Counted from the first letter of the stretch, positions 7,581-14,873 are shown. The stretch: DNA of 18,183 bases from an uncultured Persicitalea sp. (GCA_950075905.1 CATMVR010000024.1:1-18183); one strand, 5' to 3'. Program-made: numbers and translations. Notes: generated by a model not told the origin, from the letters alone.

Positions 7581-9452
7581 TCAGGGCGTTTGCACCGGGG
7601 CAACGCGCCTTTTTTCGTCCGTTAGTGTCACGGTTTTCCGGGTAGCCTGGGCTTCCCATCGGCCGGGGGTATCGGGGGCGGCCGCCAGTACCCAGCTCCC
7701 AAATTTTCCGGCGGGCAGCTTGGTACGATACAGTCCGTAATGGTACAGGTTACTGTAATAAGTTCTTTTCTCCATAAAATCCGTCCAGCTATTCACTACC
7801 GGAATAGCCGGCAAAAGTAGAGTATGCTTGGGCGAGGCAAGTAAAAAATGGGACGGCTGAAAGGTACTGTCGGCCGCGGTGTAAAAATGCAGGTATTCGA
7901 CCGGCAGGTTGGCATCGTTGTTTCGGAGGGTAGTTTTTACGAAAAACCTACCCCTAAATACCGTCGTGTCATTTTGGGCCTGTGTGAGCAGCTGCGCGCT
8001 GGCCGGAAACCGGTCTGAAGCCAGCAAGTTGCTTAGGCCGCCTGCTTCTACCGTACGCACAAGCTCTTTCATACGGGTGGGGTGGTTCCAGAAAGGAATA
8101 TCGCCAAAGTTGTTCCCTGCCGTCAAAAAAGTCGAATAATTTTTCCAGTAGTACGCATCCAACAGCAGCTCCTCGCGTTGTTTTCGCAGCTGCACAATGG
8201 ATGAGAAATAGCTTTGGAAATTCAGCACTACAAATCCCGCCATGCCCAGCAGCGCGACACCGGCCTGGAAATAGTAATTCCTTTTGCTCATGATCACCAG
8301 GCTCAGGTACGCCACCCCCGCCAGCACAACCCCAAACAGCATGTACCGCCGGGAAAAAATGCTGCCTCCGTACATAAAAAAAGTATCGAGCGGTCGGCTG
8401 AGCACAAACATAGCTCCCGTACCCAGCATAAACAGAAACGCTCCAACCAAAAACCAGTAGCTACTCCGCTTCTTCTCACTCACCAGAAAATACCGGAGTA
8501 TCCAGGCCAGAAATACCAGGCCGATTCCCAGTCCCAAAATTGCGCAGGCCACCATATCGGGATAAAAAGCCGGGTACAGCGGGTGCGGAATATCGAGGTA
8601 GAGCGCATTGCCCCAGAAGCCCAGCAGCAGCAATCCGTTGTAGATAGGGTGTGTCCAGAGGCTTTCGGCTTTGGAATCGATAAAGGTATAGTCAAAGAGA
8701 AAGTAAAACAGAATAGCCCCTGCGGTGCATGCCACCCACACAAGCAAAAACTTAAAGTGCCGCTGAAACACCAGCAGCAACACCCCAATCAGGAGGGTTA
8801 GCATACCCGTGCCGCTGATAAATGTAGTGATTAGGGCCGTCACCAGGCTCACTACCTGCCATTTGGTGGTGCCCTTGTTTAGTCCGTAAAAAGTAAGAAA
8901 AGCAAAGAATATCAGCGGGGTGTTTTGGATGGCCGCAATACCCCAGTTGGCATTTTCGTAGTATGTCAAATTGAAAAGCAGGTACGGGACCGGAATGAAG
9001 TAGTACCAGCTCACACCCTCTTTGCGAAAAGCGAGGAAAAACAGGTACAGTATGCCCAGTAAAAAAAGATTGCCCAGCAGGATCTGTACTTTAATATCGA
9101 TGGTACCCGTCAGAGATACCATAGCCAGCATCACAAGCCGCTCAAACGCGAACCGGTGCTGATTGACCTGTTCAAAAAGGACCTTGGTGGCTTCCAGAAA
9201 ATCGGGCGCCTGCCGAAACTTCTGGACGGTTTCCAGCAACACAAAATCATCCGTGTAGGGTACATTGATGGTATGAGCATTCAGAATAGCGTAGAAGTAC
9301 CCAACCGGGACCAGCATAAGCGCCACGCCAAAAAAGGCTTTGGGGGCGGTCAGGCTTTCGGCCCGGGAGGTAATCCCAAACAGGAGCAGCAGTAGCAGCA
9401 CTGTACCAAAATACTCGAACAAATAGGGGTTATCAATCAACAGCGAATCCAT
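7581..9452 (-). CDS. Polytopic membrane protein, GT-C glycosyltransferase-like
   Basis: About 623 residues with roughly 12-13 hydrophobic segments in the first ~440 residues, then a soluble C-terminal domain of ~180 residues ending near KRRVAPVQTP. The first large non-membrane loop carries VPYTDDFVLLE (Asp-Asp at residues 68-69) and, further on, NQHRFAFERL. An acidic pair in the first extracytoplasmic loop followed by a His-Arg is typical of GT-C enzymes that move sugars from polyprenyl-phosphate donors, such as GtrII-like or mannosyltransferase-like proteins. That assignment is inference from layout; I do not recognise a precise family. ATG 9452 is preferred over TTG 9455. A possible minus-strand -7 box lies about 65 nt upstream. 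The gene converges on the hydrolase with 19 nt between stop codons. Confidence 0.7.
   Translation of the reverse strand: MDSLLIDNPYLFEYFGTVLLLLLLFGITSRAESLTAPKAFFGVALMLVPVGYFYAILNAHTINVPYTDDFVLLETVQKFRQAPDFLEATKVLFEQVNQHRFAFERLVMLAMVSLTGTIDIKVQILLGNLFLLGILYLFFLAFRKEGVSWYYFIPVPYLLFNLTYYENANWGIAAIQNTPLIFFAFLTFYGLNKGTTKWQVVSLVTALITTFISGTGMLTLLIGVLLLVFQRHFKFLLVWVACTAGAILFYFLFDYTFIDSKAESLWTHPIYNGLLLLGFWGNALYLDIPHPLYPAFYPDMVACAILGLGIGLVFLAWILRYFLVSEKKRSSYWFLVGAFLFMLGTGAMFVLSRPLDTFFMYGGSIFSRRYMLFGVVLAGVAYLSLVIMSKRNYYFQAGVALLGMAGFVVLNFQSYFSSIVQLRKQREELLLDAYYWKNYSTFLTAGNNFGDIPFWNHPTRMKELVRTVEAGGLSNLLASDRFPASAQLLTQAQNDTTVFRGRFFVKTTLRNNDANLPVEYLHFYTAADSTFQPSHFLLASPKHTLLLPAIPVVNSWTDFMEKRTYYSNLYHYGLYRTKLPAGKFGSWVLAAAPDTPGRWEAQATRKTVTLTDEKRRVAPVQTP
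7585..7615 (+). terminator. Probable terminator of the hydrolase gene, inside the convergent gene
   Basis: GGCG (7585-7588) and TTGC (7590-7593) pair with GCAA (7600-7603) and CGCC (7606-7609), with a small asymmetric bulge, followed by six Ts (7610-7615). It begins 24 nt after the plus-strand stop and lies within the last codons of the minus-strand membrane-protein gene. Confidence 0.45.
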
Positions 9453-9756
9453 CAAACGTAGTAGTTAGCAGCCTTTTGTTGCATTGTTATGTTGTGCGGA
9501 CTAGTAGGTACGCTTTTCAAATATACAGGGAATATGAAATTATCTCCGCTTTACACTGGCTGTCCAGGGAAATATTTGCCGGGATAGGCAGCGCATTGGC
9601 CCCCCCAGACCAGCCAACTACCTATACGTCACTTTCTATTTATCTCAGAAAGAGAAAGTCAGCAACGGCCAGTAAGTTGTTAGCCGGCGCATTGATTTTT
9701 TTTCTAACTTCGAAAACTATCCCAGTCCCGTCCAGTACCGGCATGATTTAAAAGCA
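9453..9756. other. Divergent intergenic region
   Basis: This 304-nt stretch separates the minus-strand membrane protein from the plus-strand broken gene. On the minus strand it holds a good -7 box (next entry). On the plus side there is only TAACTTCG at 9705-9712, two mismatches from nothing better than a degenerate -7 box. A plus-strand reading frame across it (9476-9751) has no protein-like features. Confidence 0.5.
9518..9525 (-). promoter_or_regulatory. -7 box for the membrane-protein gene
   Basis: CAAATATA on the plus strand reads TATATTTG on the minus strand, an exact TAnnTTTG match 65 nt before the ATG at 9452. I see no clear -33 box, so confidence is moderate. Confidence 0.45.
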
Positions 9757-10116
9757 ATGAAACCACCTTTAATAAAATTTCTGGCAGTCTGGGCGTTGAT
9801 TGTTTTACTGGGCAAAACGTACGGACAAATTCCTCCCGCCGCACAAGCTGATACCACGGTGCTGCGCTTCATGGCTGGCGATACTATGCCCGTCATTGGC
9901 ATGAAATTTGAGCCCGCTATTTTGTTCGGGGTATAAAAAAATCTTACCCCTCGCCTGATAGAATCTTACCTCCACGCTACGGGCAATCACCAGATTATCG
10001 AACTGCAAATAAGGTTTCGACAAAACCGAAAAATCTGGTACGGAGCCATTGCCGGCGGATGTGTGCTCTGGACGGTGGAGATGGTGCCGGAGGCCGCCCT
10101 TTACCTTAAAATTTAG
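9757..10116 (+). pseudogene. Small exported protein gene interrupted by an in-frame TAA
   Basis: From ATG 9757 the frame encodes a signal-peptide-like start (MKPPLIKFLAVWALIVLLG...TYGQ, cleavage near residue 23) and runs 59 codons to TAA at 9934-9936. The same frame then stays open for another 59 codons, through segments such as IIELQIRFRQNRKIWYG, to TAG at 10114-10116. That gives a 119-codon frame with one internal stop. The second half has no start codon of its own, and the stop sits in GTATAAAAAAATC, where a single base change (TAC or TAT to TAA) would restore a tyrosine. The simplest reading is a nonsense-mutated small secreted protein, about 95 residues when mature. Alternatives are a genuine 59-residue product, a sequencing error beside the seven-A run, or readthrough. 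The macro-domain gene starts 5 nt later, so the two probably shared a transcript. I recognise no family. Confidence 0.45.
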
Positions 10117-10121
10117 ACGGA

Positions 10122-10631
10122 ATGATCGAGCTGATTCAGGGTGACATAACCAAAATCGAGGTAGACGCCATCGTCAATGCCGCCAACAACTCCTTGCTGG
10201 GCGGCGGCGGCGTAGACGGGGCCATTCATCGGGCCGGAGGCCGGGCCATTCTAGACGAATGCCTCAAAATACGCGACCAACAGGGAGGCTGCCCTACGGG
10301 CGAGGCTGTCATTACAACGGCAGGTAATCTGCCGGCTCGCTATGTGATTCATACCGTAGGCCCGGTATGGCAGGGCGGCAATGCCAATGAGGAAGCCCTG
10401 TTGCGGGCAGCTTATGCCAATAGCCTCCGGCTGTCTACAGCGCACGGGGCCAGGTCGGTTGCGTTTCCTAATATCAGCACGGGTGTATATCACTTTCCCC
10501 GGCAAAAAGCCGCCGAAATTGCCATAGCGACGGTAAATGATTACCTCTCCGCCGCAGATACCGACCTACGGGTTATTTTTGTTTGCTTTGACTACGAAAA
10601 TTTTGCAATCTATCGGTCATTACTGGCCTGA
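10122..10631 (+). CDS. Macro-domain protein, O-acetyl-ADP-ribose deacetylase / ADP-ribosyl-hydrolase type
   Basis: A complete 169-residue, single-domain cytoplasmic protein of the MacroD/YmdB type, which removes ADP-ribose or O-acetyl-ADP-ribose groups. The start matches the family exactly: IELIQGDITKIEVDAIVNAANNS..., with the ligand-binding loop LGGGGVDGAIHRAGG (residues ~27-41), then CPTGEAVITTAGNLPARYVIHTVGP and the second phosphate loop PNISTGVYHFP (residues ~115-125). Length is typical. ATG 10122 lies 5 nt after the end of the interrupted frame upstream. A large nested hairpin follows the stop. No toxin-like ADP-ribosyltransferase is visible nearby, so a housekeeping role is as likely as an antitoxin-type one. 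Confidence 0.95.
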   Translation: MIELIQGDITKIEVDAIVNAANNSLLGGGGVDGAIHRAGGRAILDECLKIRDQQGGCPTGEAVITTAGNLPARYVIHTVGPVWQGGNANEEALLRAAYANSLRLSTAHGARSVAFPNISTGVYHFPRQKAAEIAIATVNDYLSAADTDLRVIFVCFDYENFAIYRSLLA

Positions 10632-10705
10632 AACAGGCCAATAGCCAAAACCAAAGTTCCCGAAAGGCACAGAAGGATATCTCCTTACTAAATGCCTTTC
10701 GGGGA
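10624..10705. terminator. Double hairpin after the macro-domain gene
   Basis: A first perfect hairpin, TGGCCTG / CAGGCCA (10624-10630 and 10634-10640, loop AAA), overlaps the stop codon. A second has perfect 11-bp arms CCCGAAAGGCA (10659-10669) and TGCCTTTCGGG (10693-10703), and its loop contains a smaller hairpin AAGGA/TCCTT (10673-10677 and 10682-10686). There is no true T-run, so it may be a weak or bidirectional terminator or an mRNA-stabilising structure. Confidence 0.45.
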
Positions 10706-10779
10706 GGCTTTGCTTGCCTGATCCGCGTGGGGTTCCCGGCAGAATAACCTAAACGAGTAGAAAATAGTGTGTGCCCACC

Positions 10780-11019
10780 TTAATCGATGGAAATATGTGG
10801 GTACAAGGCCTTAATTTCCGCTAGCTCGTCGGTCTGTTCCTGCTCAGATGAAAAGAACCACATTTGGACAAGCTGTTTTCTTGTCTTGATTTCTTTGAAA
10901 AAATAAAGGACCCACAGGCTGGGTTGGTTCACATCATTGACATCGGTTCGTACACTGGCAATCTGATAGAAATTTACTGAAGAGTTTTCAAATAACGTTT
11001 TGTGTTTTAGAGCTACCAT
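10780..11019 (-). CDS. Small hypothetical protein
   Basis: A 79-residue frame with an ATG start and a protein-like composition (MVALKHKTLFENSSVNFYQ...SLWVLYFFKEIKTRKQLVQMWFFSSEQEQTDELAEIKALYP). It has an amphipathic, mixed alpha/beta look, without a signal peptide or membrane segment. I recognise no family. Support is only moderate: the gene is isolated, there is no visible -7 box upstream on its strand, and the codon pattern is AT-richer than in its neighbours. It lies between the hairpins of the macro-domain gene and the isomerase promoter region. It could be a real small protein or a chance frame. Confidence 0.45.
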   Translation of the reverse strand: MVALKHKTLFENSSVNFYQIASVRTDVNDVNQPSLWVLYFFKEIKTRKQLVQMWFFSSEQEQTDELAEIKALYPHISID

Positions 11020-11381
11020 TTTTGGATAGAGTGAAGTTGGAAGTTGTAATAAAACAATGTGTGCACTCTTGGGTACCGCTTTGTTTTACTCCGAAAATCC
11101 TCCGCGTGTAGTGAATGATAAAAGCTACAAACTGACTCATCGCTGCTGGAATCAAACTTCCACAAGGAAGGTAACATTGTAATTTTCACAGGTACTTATC
11201 TAGCTATACTACATAAAGCATGCCAAAATTTGCATTTTTTAAATATCATTAGTTTTGATCTTTTTTGTATCCTGTTGCATTTCACCGTATACTTGAAGAA
11301 AAGCTTACATCTTGTTATTTTTATTACTATTTATAGTTATACTATCATTTATTCAACCAATCAACTCATTCTTTGTTACAT
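11020..11381. other. Intergenic region upstream of the isomerase-like gene
   Basis: An AT-rich, non-coding stretch of about 360 nt. Its right half holds a well-formed Bacteroidota promoter (separate entry). Nothing else convincing is seen in the left half. Confidence 0.5.
11229..11257 (+). promoter_or_regulatory. Bacteroidota-type promoter of the isomerase-like gene
   Basis: A -33 element TTTG (11229-11232), 17 nt, then TAGTTTTG (11250-11257), an exact TAnnTTTG. This is the most complete promoter in the window. Transcription would start near 11263, with a leader of about 118 nt to the ATG at 11382. Confidence 0.6.
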
Positions 11382-12284
11382 ATGGAATTGAACCGCCGCA
11401 CATTTTTGCAAGCCACTTTTTTTGGAAATATTTTTTTGTGTAACTCAATTTTTGCAAAAAACAAAGCATACTCCGCCCAATCAGGCTCCAAGCTGAAATT
11501 AAGTTGCAATCTGTACTCATTCAACGAGCCTCTCCGCAAGGGCGAAATGACCCTTGAAGAGGTCTTCAGGTTTTGCTCCGATATCGGCTTCGACGCCGTA
11601 GACCCTACCGGCTACTATTTTCCGGGCTACCCCGATGTGCCCACCGACGACTTTGTGTATGAAACCAAGCAAAAAGCCTTTCTGCTGGGCCTGGATATCA
11701 GCGGTACAGGGGTCCGTACTGACTTTTCCAACCCCGATGCCGGCAAGCGCGCCGCCGATTTAGAACTGGTAAGGCAATGGGTAGACGTAGCAGCCAAAAT
11801 GGACGCACCCGTACTTCGGGTATTTGCGGGGAAAGGCGTTCCTCAGGGACATTCTGAGCGGGAAACAATGGATTGGGCCGTGGACGGAATCCGACAGTGC
11901 GTTGAGCACGGCCAACAAAAGGGAGTGATGATTGTACTGCAAAACCATAACGAGCTCCTCAAAACGGTAGACCAGGTACTTTATATCCGCCAGCGCATTG
12001 CTTCGGATTGGCTCGGGATAAACCTGGATATAGGTAGCCTGCGCGCGGGTGACCCTTATGAGGAGATAGCCAAGCTCGCCCCCTATGCCTACACCTGGCA
12101 GATCAAAGAAAAAATATACCGCCACGGACAGGAAGAAAAGCCTGACCTGGTACGGTTGATGCGCCTCATCCGCAACGCGGACTACCGGGGCTATATTCCC
12201 ATTGAAACGCTGCAGGGTGACCCACGCGTGCAGGTACCCCGCTTTCTGGCCGAGGTCCGGTCGGCGCTTAAAGAAACTGAATGA
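11382..12284 (+). CDS. Exported sugar phosphate isomerase/epimerase-like TIM-barrel protein
   Basis: A 300-residue protein of the xylose-isomerase-like TIM-barrel superfamily (AP-endonuclease 2 fold). The N-terminus MELNRRTFLQATFFGNIF has twin arginines before a hydrophobic stretch, as in Tat signal peptides, so export to the periplasm is likely. The barrel starts near LKLSCNLYSFNEPL and goes through TLEEVFRFCSDIGFDAVDP, a conserved beta-strand GVMIVLQNHNE (with the usual metal-site Glu/His region), WLGINLDIGSL, AYTWQIKEKIY and the closing YIPIETLQGD. These positions match the usual Glu/Asp/His/Glu metal-binding set of the family; the substrate is not predictable. ATG 11382 is chosen over the upstream TTG 11373 because it starts the twin-arginine signal. 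The gene has its own promoter and no close partner. Confidence 0.8.
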   Translation: MELNRRTFLQATFFGNIFLCNSIFAKNKAYSAQSGSKLKLSCNLYSFNEPLRKGEMTLEEVFRFCSDIGFDAVDPTGYYFPGYPDVPTDDFVYETKQKAFLLGLDISGTGVRTDFSNPDAGKRAADLELVRQWVDVAAKMDAPVLRVFAGKGVPQGHSERETMDWAVDGIRQCVEHGQQKGVMIVLQNHNELLKTVDQVLYIRQRIASDWLGINLDIGSLRAGDPYEEIAKLAPYAYTWQIKEKIYRHGQEEKPDLVRLMRLIRNADYRGYIPIETLQGDPRVQVPRFLAEVRSALKETE

Positions 12285-12430
12285 GTAATATTGGGCCAGA
12301 CAAATAACCCGGCGGTAGTATCTCTCTACGATAACTACTATACGTACCAGCGCCAGCTTCGCTCGCCATCCACCAACGGCGGGCAGCTTGTTTGGCACAA
12401 CCAACCAGATTGCTGCTAAAAATCGGCTTT

Positions 12431-12465
12431 TTGAAACAATAGACCAACCTTGAAACAATAAACCA
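12431..12465. promoter_or_regulatory. Tandem direct repeat (operator candidate, copy B)
   Basis: TTGAAACAATAGACCA (12431-12446) and TTGAAACAATAAACCA (12450-12465) are identical at 15 of 16 bases and start 19 bp apart. The first differs by one base from the element at 5170-5185, which also has a partner 19 bp away. It lies 44 bp before an exact -7 box. Confidence 0.6.
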
Positions 12466-12508
12466 CAGACTAGCCAAAATAAACGAACGCAAAACTTTGG
12501 GTATGATC

Positions 12509-12516
12509 TATCTTTG
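12509..12516 (+). promoter_or_regulatory. -7 box downstream of operator copy B
   Basis: TATCTTTG matches TAnnTTTG. No -33 TTTG is seen at the usual distance; a TTTG at 12496-12499 is too close. The arrangement (tandem repeat, about 45-50 bp, -7 box without -33) mirrors that in front of the hydrolase gene. Confidence 0.45.
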
Positions 12517-12670
12517 AATGCGGCTGAATTACAGCCCCGAACCTTCTATGTCCAGCGATACGATATGCACTAGCAATTTGATTCCTGGGCAAAGATGCGA
12601 AGAAACGGACGGTTACTTCGGGCAATCGTGGGTAGGGATATAGAAGAATTTACTATATTCGTAAAGAAAA

Positions 12671-12757
12671 ATGAAGACTATGTTTCAATTATACAGTTTG
12701 GGGGTCTTCCTGTTTTTTTCGCAATTTTTGGACATCAATCACTCATCCTGCCCGTAA
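12671..12757 (+). pseudogene. Signal-peptide-like 28-codon remnant
   Basis: The frame MKTMFQLYSLGVFLFFSQF... looks like the signal peptide of an exported protein and stops at TAA 12755-12757. In the same frame, reading goes on for 20 more codons after the stop before another stop. With a -7 box and operator copy B upstream, it resembles the beginning of a lost gene for an exported protein. It could also be a chance hydrophobic frame. Confidence 0.3.
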
Positions 12758-12933
12758 TCCAGTTACGCCAAGAGCATTTTGCGGGGAGAGATTAGGGCTC
12801 TCGTATATAATTCACGGTAAGTTTTTCGGGATATTCAGAATACCCTCTTTTTGTTTGCTGAATAGATCCGACCGCTCGAACAGCAGAAACCATTTACTCA
12901 ACATGATTATAGCTTCTTTCAACCCCTTGTCCT

Positions 12934-13752
12934 ATGGAACCCTTAAAAATACTACTTGTCGCTTTGCGCGAAAATTGCCAAAATAGCCTGACCCAGTCTC
13001 TCCTCTCTTCCGAGTATAAATTTGAAGTTCACCAGGTATCCACAAAAAAACAGGCCCTTTTTGCCTGCTACCACTCCAAGTACGATATTCTTATAACGAA
13101 TCATCAACTGCCCGACGGCTCCTACAAAGACCTGGTGCAGGTGCTCGGCAGCACAATTGCCTGCCTGGTAGTCAGCGAGAAAAGTTCCTTGATTACACCC
13201 AAAGCTTCCCCGGAGCAACAGTACGTGGAAAAATCCTACGGAAGCTTGATGCAAACCAGAGACTGGATCTTCACACTAAAACAGGTACTCGCCAAATGGG
13301 AGAAAAGCGTTGCGAGCAGCATTGTTCAGGGTAGCCGCAACCGCCTCCTGCTCTTTGACAAAGTAGCTGCCCGCTGCGCCGAAGAGCTGTATAAGTCTAC
13401 CGAAAACAGAATAGAAAACGCACTGAAGGTGATTCTTGATATTCTTGAAGTGAGCCGGATTTACGTACGTGACCACCCCGAGCATACAGCAAACACCTCT
13501 ATGGTAGTACATGAAATATCCGCGCCCGGCCAATATCACTATCCGGGACCTTTCAGCTCGATATGCGAGGTGCCTATCAGGCAGGCAGGCGAAGAGGTAA
13601 GCTATCTGGGAGTGGAAGATACAATCAGACAACGGATATGGGATAAAGCCGAAATAGATCTCCTCAAAACCGTAGCCTCCCTTCTGCGCGAAAACCCGGA
13701 AGCTATACGTCACAAAATCACTATGCACGGCGAGCTGGGTATGACCGCCTAG
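12934..13752 (+). CDS. Degenerate receiver plus GAF domain protein
   Basis: A 272-residue cytoplasmic protein, first of a three-gene signalling operon. Residues ~4-110 have the receiver pattern (ILLV...YDILITNHQLPDGS...ACLVVSEKS...YVEKS), but the acidic pair after strand 1 is Ala10-Leu11 and the phospho-acceptor position is Asn56; only the Lys near residue 100 remains. It should not be phosphorylated in the usual way. Residues ~138-260 look like a GAF domain (LFDKVAARCAEELY...ALKVILDILEVSRIYV...YLGVEDTIRQRIWDKAEIDLLKTVASLL), the fold that binds small ligands or tetrapyrroles. There is no DNA-binding or enzyme domain, so it may act as an adaptor or ligand sensor for the kinase encoded 50 nt downstream. 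ATG 12934 is the only reasonable start. The receiver call is by pattern; the GAF call is stronger. Confidence 0.7.
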   Translation: MEPLKILLVALRENCQNSLTQSLLSSEYKFEVHQVSTKKQALFACYHSKYDILITNHQLPDGSYKDLVQVLGSTIACLVVSEKSSLITPKASPEQQYVEKSYGSLMQTRDWIFTLKQVLAKWEKSVASSIVQGSRNRLLLFDKVAARCAEELYKSTENRIENALKVILDILEVSRIYVRDHPEHTANTSMVVHEISAPGQYHYPGPFSSICEVPIRQAGEEVSYLGVEDTIRQRIWDKAEIDLLKTVASLLRENPEAIRHKITMHGELGMTA

Positions 13753-13802
13753 CGGGTGAGCGCAGTACAAACTTCTTTTTTTTGTATATTCCGCTTTCTA
13801 AT

Positions 13803-14873
13803 ATGCTGTGTCTCTATTTACATCCGTCCATGCCCGCTGTCCGCTACTTTGGTATTAGTCACTTATGGCGCTTATGCCTGATCGTATGCCTGATTGTCAA
13901 TCTTCCTCAGCTTCTCACTTACTTGTGGAATCCGGGGTATTTCAACAATCTGGCGGGTTATAATGCCCTTATCATCCTGTTTCAGTTTAGCGCCAGCCTA
14001 ATTTTCGGCGGCTTTTTTGCCTATCTCCACACCTACTCTACGCATAGTATAGCCCGATGGTACCAACAACTTGGCACCCTGGGCAGATGGGGGTTTCAAT
14101 TGATTTTTCTCATCGTACTTACCGAACTTTTTTTTCAGATTCAACTGGCACTAACCGGGCCGGTTTCGCTACTGTATTATTTTCGTGTAACGTACCTAGT
14201 GCGGCACCTGGTCATCATGGTTGCCGTTCGGGGTTTCTGGTACTTTGTGAGTATTGTTCACCAGAGCAACCAGGTTACTATCGAAAACGAGCAATTGAAA
14301 CGTTTGAAAGTAAAAAACCAACTCGAAGCGCTCAGCAATCAGCTTAATCCTCACTTTCTGTTCAATGCCCTTAACATTCTGAATATCTCGATCACAACCA
14401 ATCCCGAAGTAGCCCAGGAGATCGTCCATAACCTTTCGGATATTTTGCGTTATACCCTGAAAATACAGAATCAGAACCTGGTCAGGCTGGCCGAGGAACT
14501 GGAAGTGGCGCATTCGTACCTGGGCCTATACAAAGCCCGTTTCGGGGAGAAGTTGGTGTTTTCGTTTGAAAATAGCAAACCTTCAAAAAGCTGGTACGTG
14601 GTGCCCCTCTCGTTGCAAATATTGATTGAAAATGCGATCAAGCACAACGTAATCACGTCCAACCACATCCTTCACATTAGCGTAGCCATCAATGAAGAGC
14701 TTGGCCAGCTGACCGTTGTAAACTCCATAAACAAAAAAAATCAACCGGAAAGCCTGGGCATTGGGCTCACCAACCTCGGCAAAAGGTACCAGCTCATTAC
14801 GGGCAAACAAACGGCCTCCGCCGAAGACTCCCAACAATTTACCGTTACCATACCCCTGATCGAATCGCCATGA
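13803..14873 (+). CDS. LytS/YehU-type sensor histidine kinase
   Basis: About 356 residues. The N-terminal third has four hydrophobic segments (around WRLCLIVCLIVNLPQLLTYL, ALIILFQFSASLIFGGFFAYL, GFQLIFLIVLTELFFQIQL and LVIMVAVRGFWYFVSIV) with almost no periplasmic part. A coiled linker (IENEQLKRLKVKNQLEAL) leads to the His_kinase motif NQLNPHFLFNALN, whose phospho-acceptor His is encoded at 14352-14354. The ATPase part has the N-box LQILIENAIKHN and the glycine motif LGIGLTNLGKRYQ. All catalytic motifs are present. The start is uncertain: ATG 13803 or ATG 13830; the TTG at 13782 is less likely. Its stop codon overlaps the start of the response regulator gene by 4 nt (ATGA), a sign of translational coupling. 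It probably phosphorylates that regulator. Confidence 0.92.
   Translation: MLCLYLHPSMPAVRYFGISHLWRLCLIVCLIVNLPQLLTYLWNPGYFNNLAGYNALIILFQFSASLIFGGFFAYLHTYSTHSIARWYQQLGTLGRWGFQLIFLIVLTELFFQIQLALTGPVSLLYYFRVTYLVRHLVIMVAVRGFWYFVSIVHQSNQVTIENEQLKRLKVKNQLEALSNQLNPHFLFNALNILNISITTNPEVAQEIVHNLSDILRYTLKIQNQNLVRLAEELEVAHSYLGLYKARFGEKLVFSFENSKPSKSWYVVPLSLQILIENAIKHNVITSNHILHISVAINEELGQLTVVNSINKKNQPESLGIGLTNLGKRYQLITGKQTASAEDSQQFTVTIPLIESP

Larger units (their letters stand above)
12285..12933. other. Long intergenic region with operator copy B, -7 box and gene remnant
   Basis: About 650 nt with no complete gene. It holds, in order: a weak hairpin GCTCGCC/GGCGGGC (12361-12367 and 12378-12384) that may end the isomerase transcript; the tandem repeat at 12431-12465; a -7 box at 12509-12516; and a 28-codon signal-peptide-like frame at 12671-12757. 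A bulged hairpin GGGATATT/AATACCC followed by TCTTTTT lies at about 12829-12855, just before the signalling operon. A 66-codon frame at 12595-12795 has no protein-like features. Confidence 0.5.

Noticed and set aside
8214..8801. 195-codon plus-strand frame opposite the membrane-protein gene
   Set aside because: It is the antisense of hydrophobic codons, rich in Gln and His, and has no family features; the minus-strand gene explains the region.
9805..10023. 72-codon minus-strand frame across the interrupted small gene
   Set aside because: The plus-strand frame has a signal peptide and a natural link to the macro-domain gene; the minus frame shows no recognisable feature.
10122..10631. Macro-domain gene as antitoxin of an ADP-ribosylating toxin system
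   Set aside because: No toxin-like ADP-ribosyltransferase motif was seen in the neighbouring frames, and the upstream partner is a broken exported protein.
12595..12795. 66-codon plus-strand frame in the long gap
   Set aside because: No domain, no plausible start context, and it overlaps a better signal-peptide-like frame in another phase.
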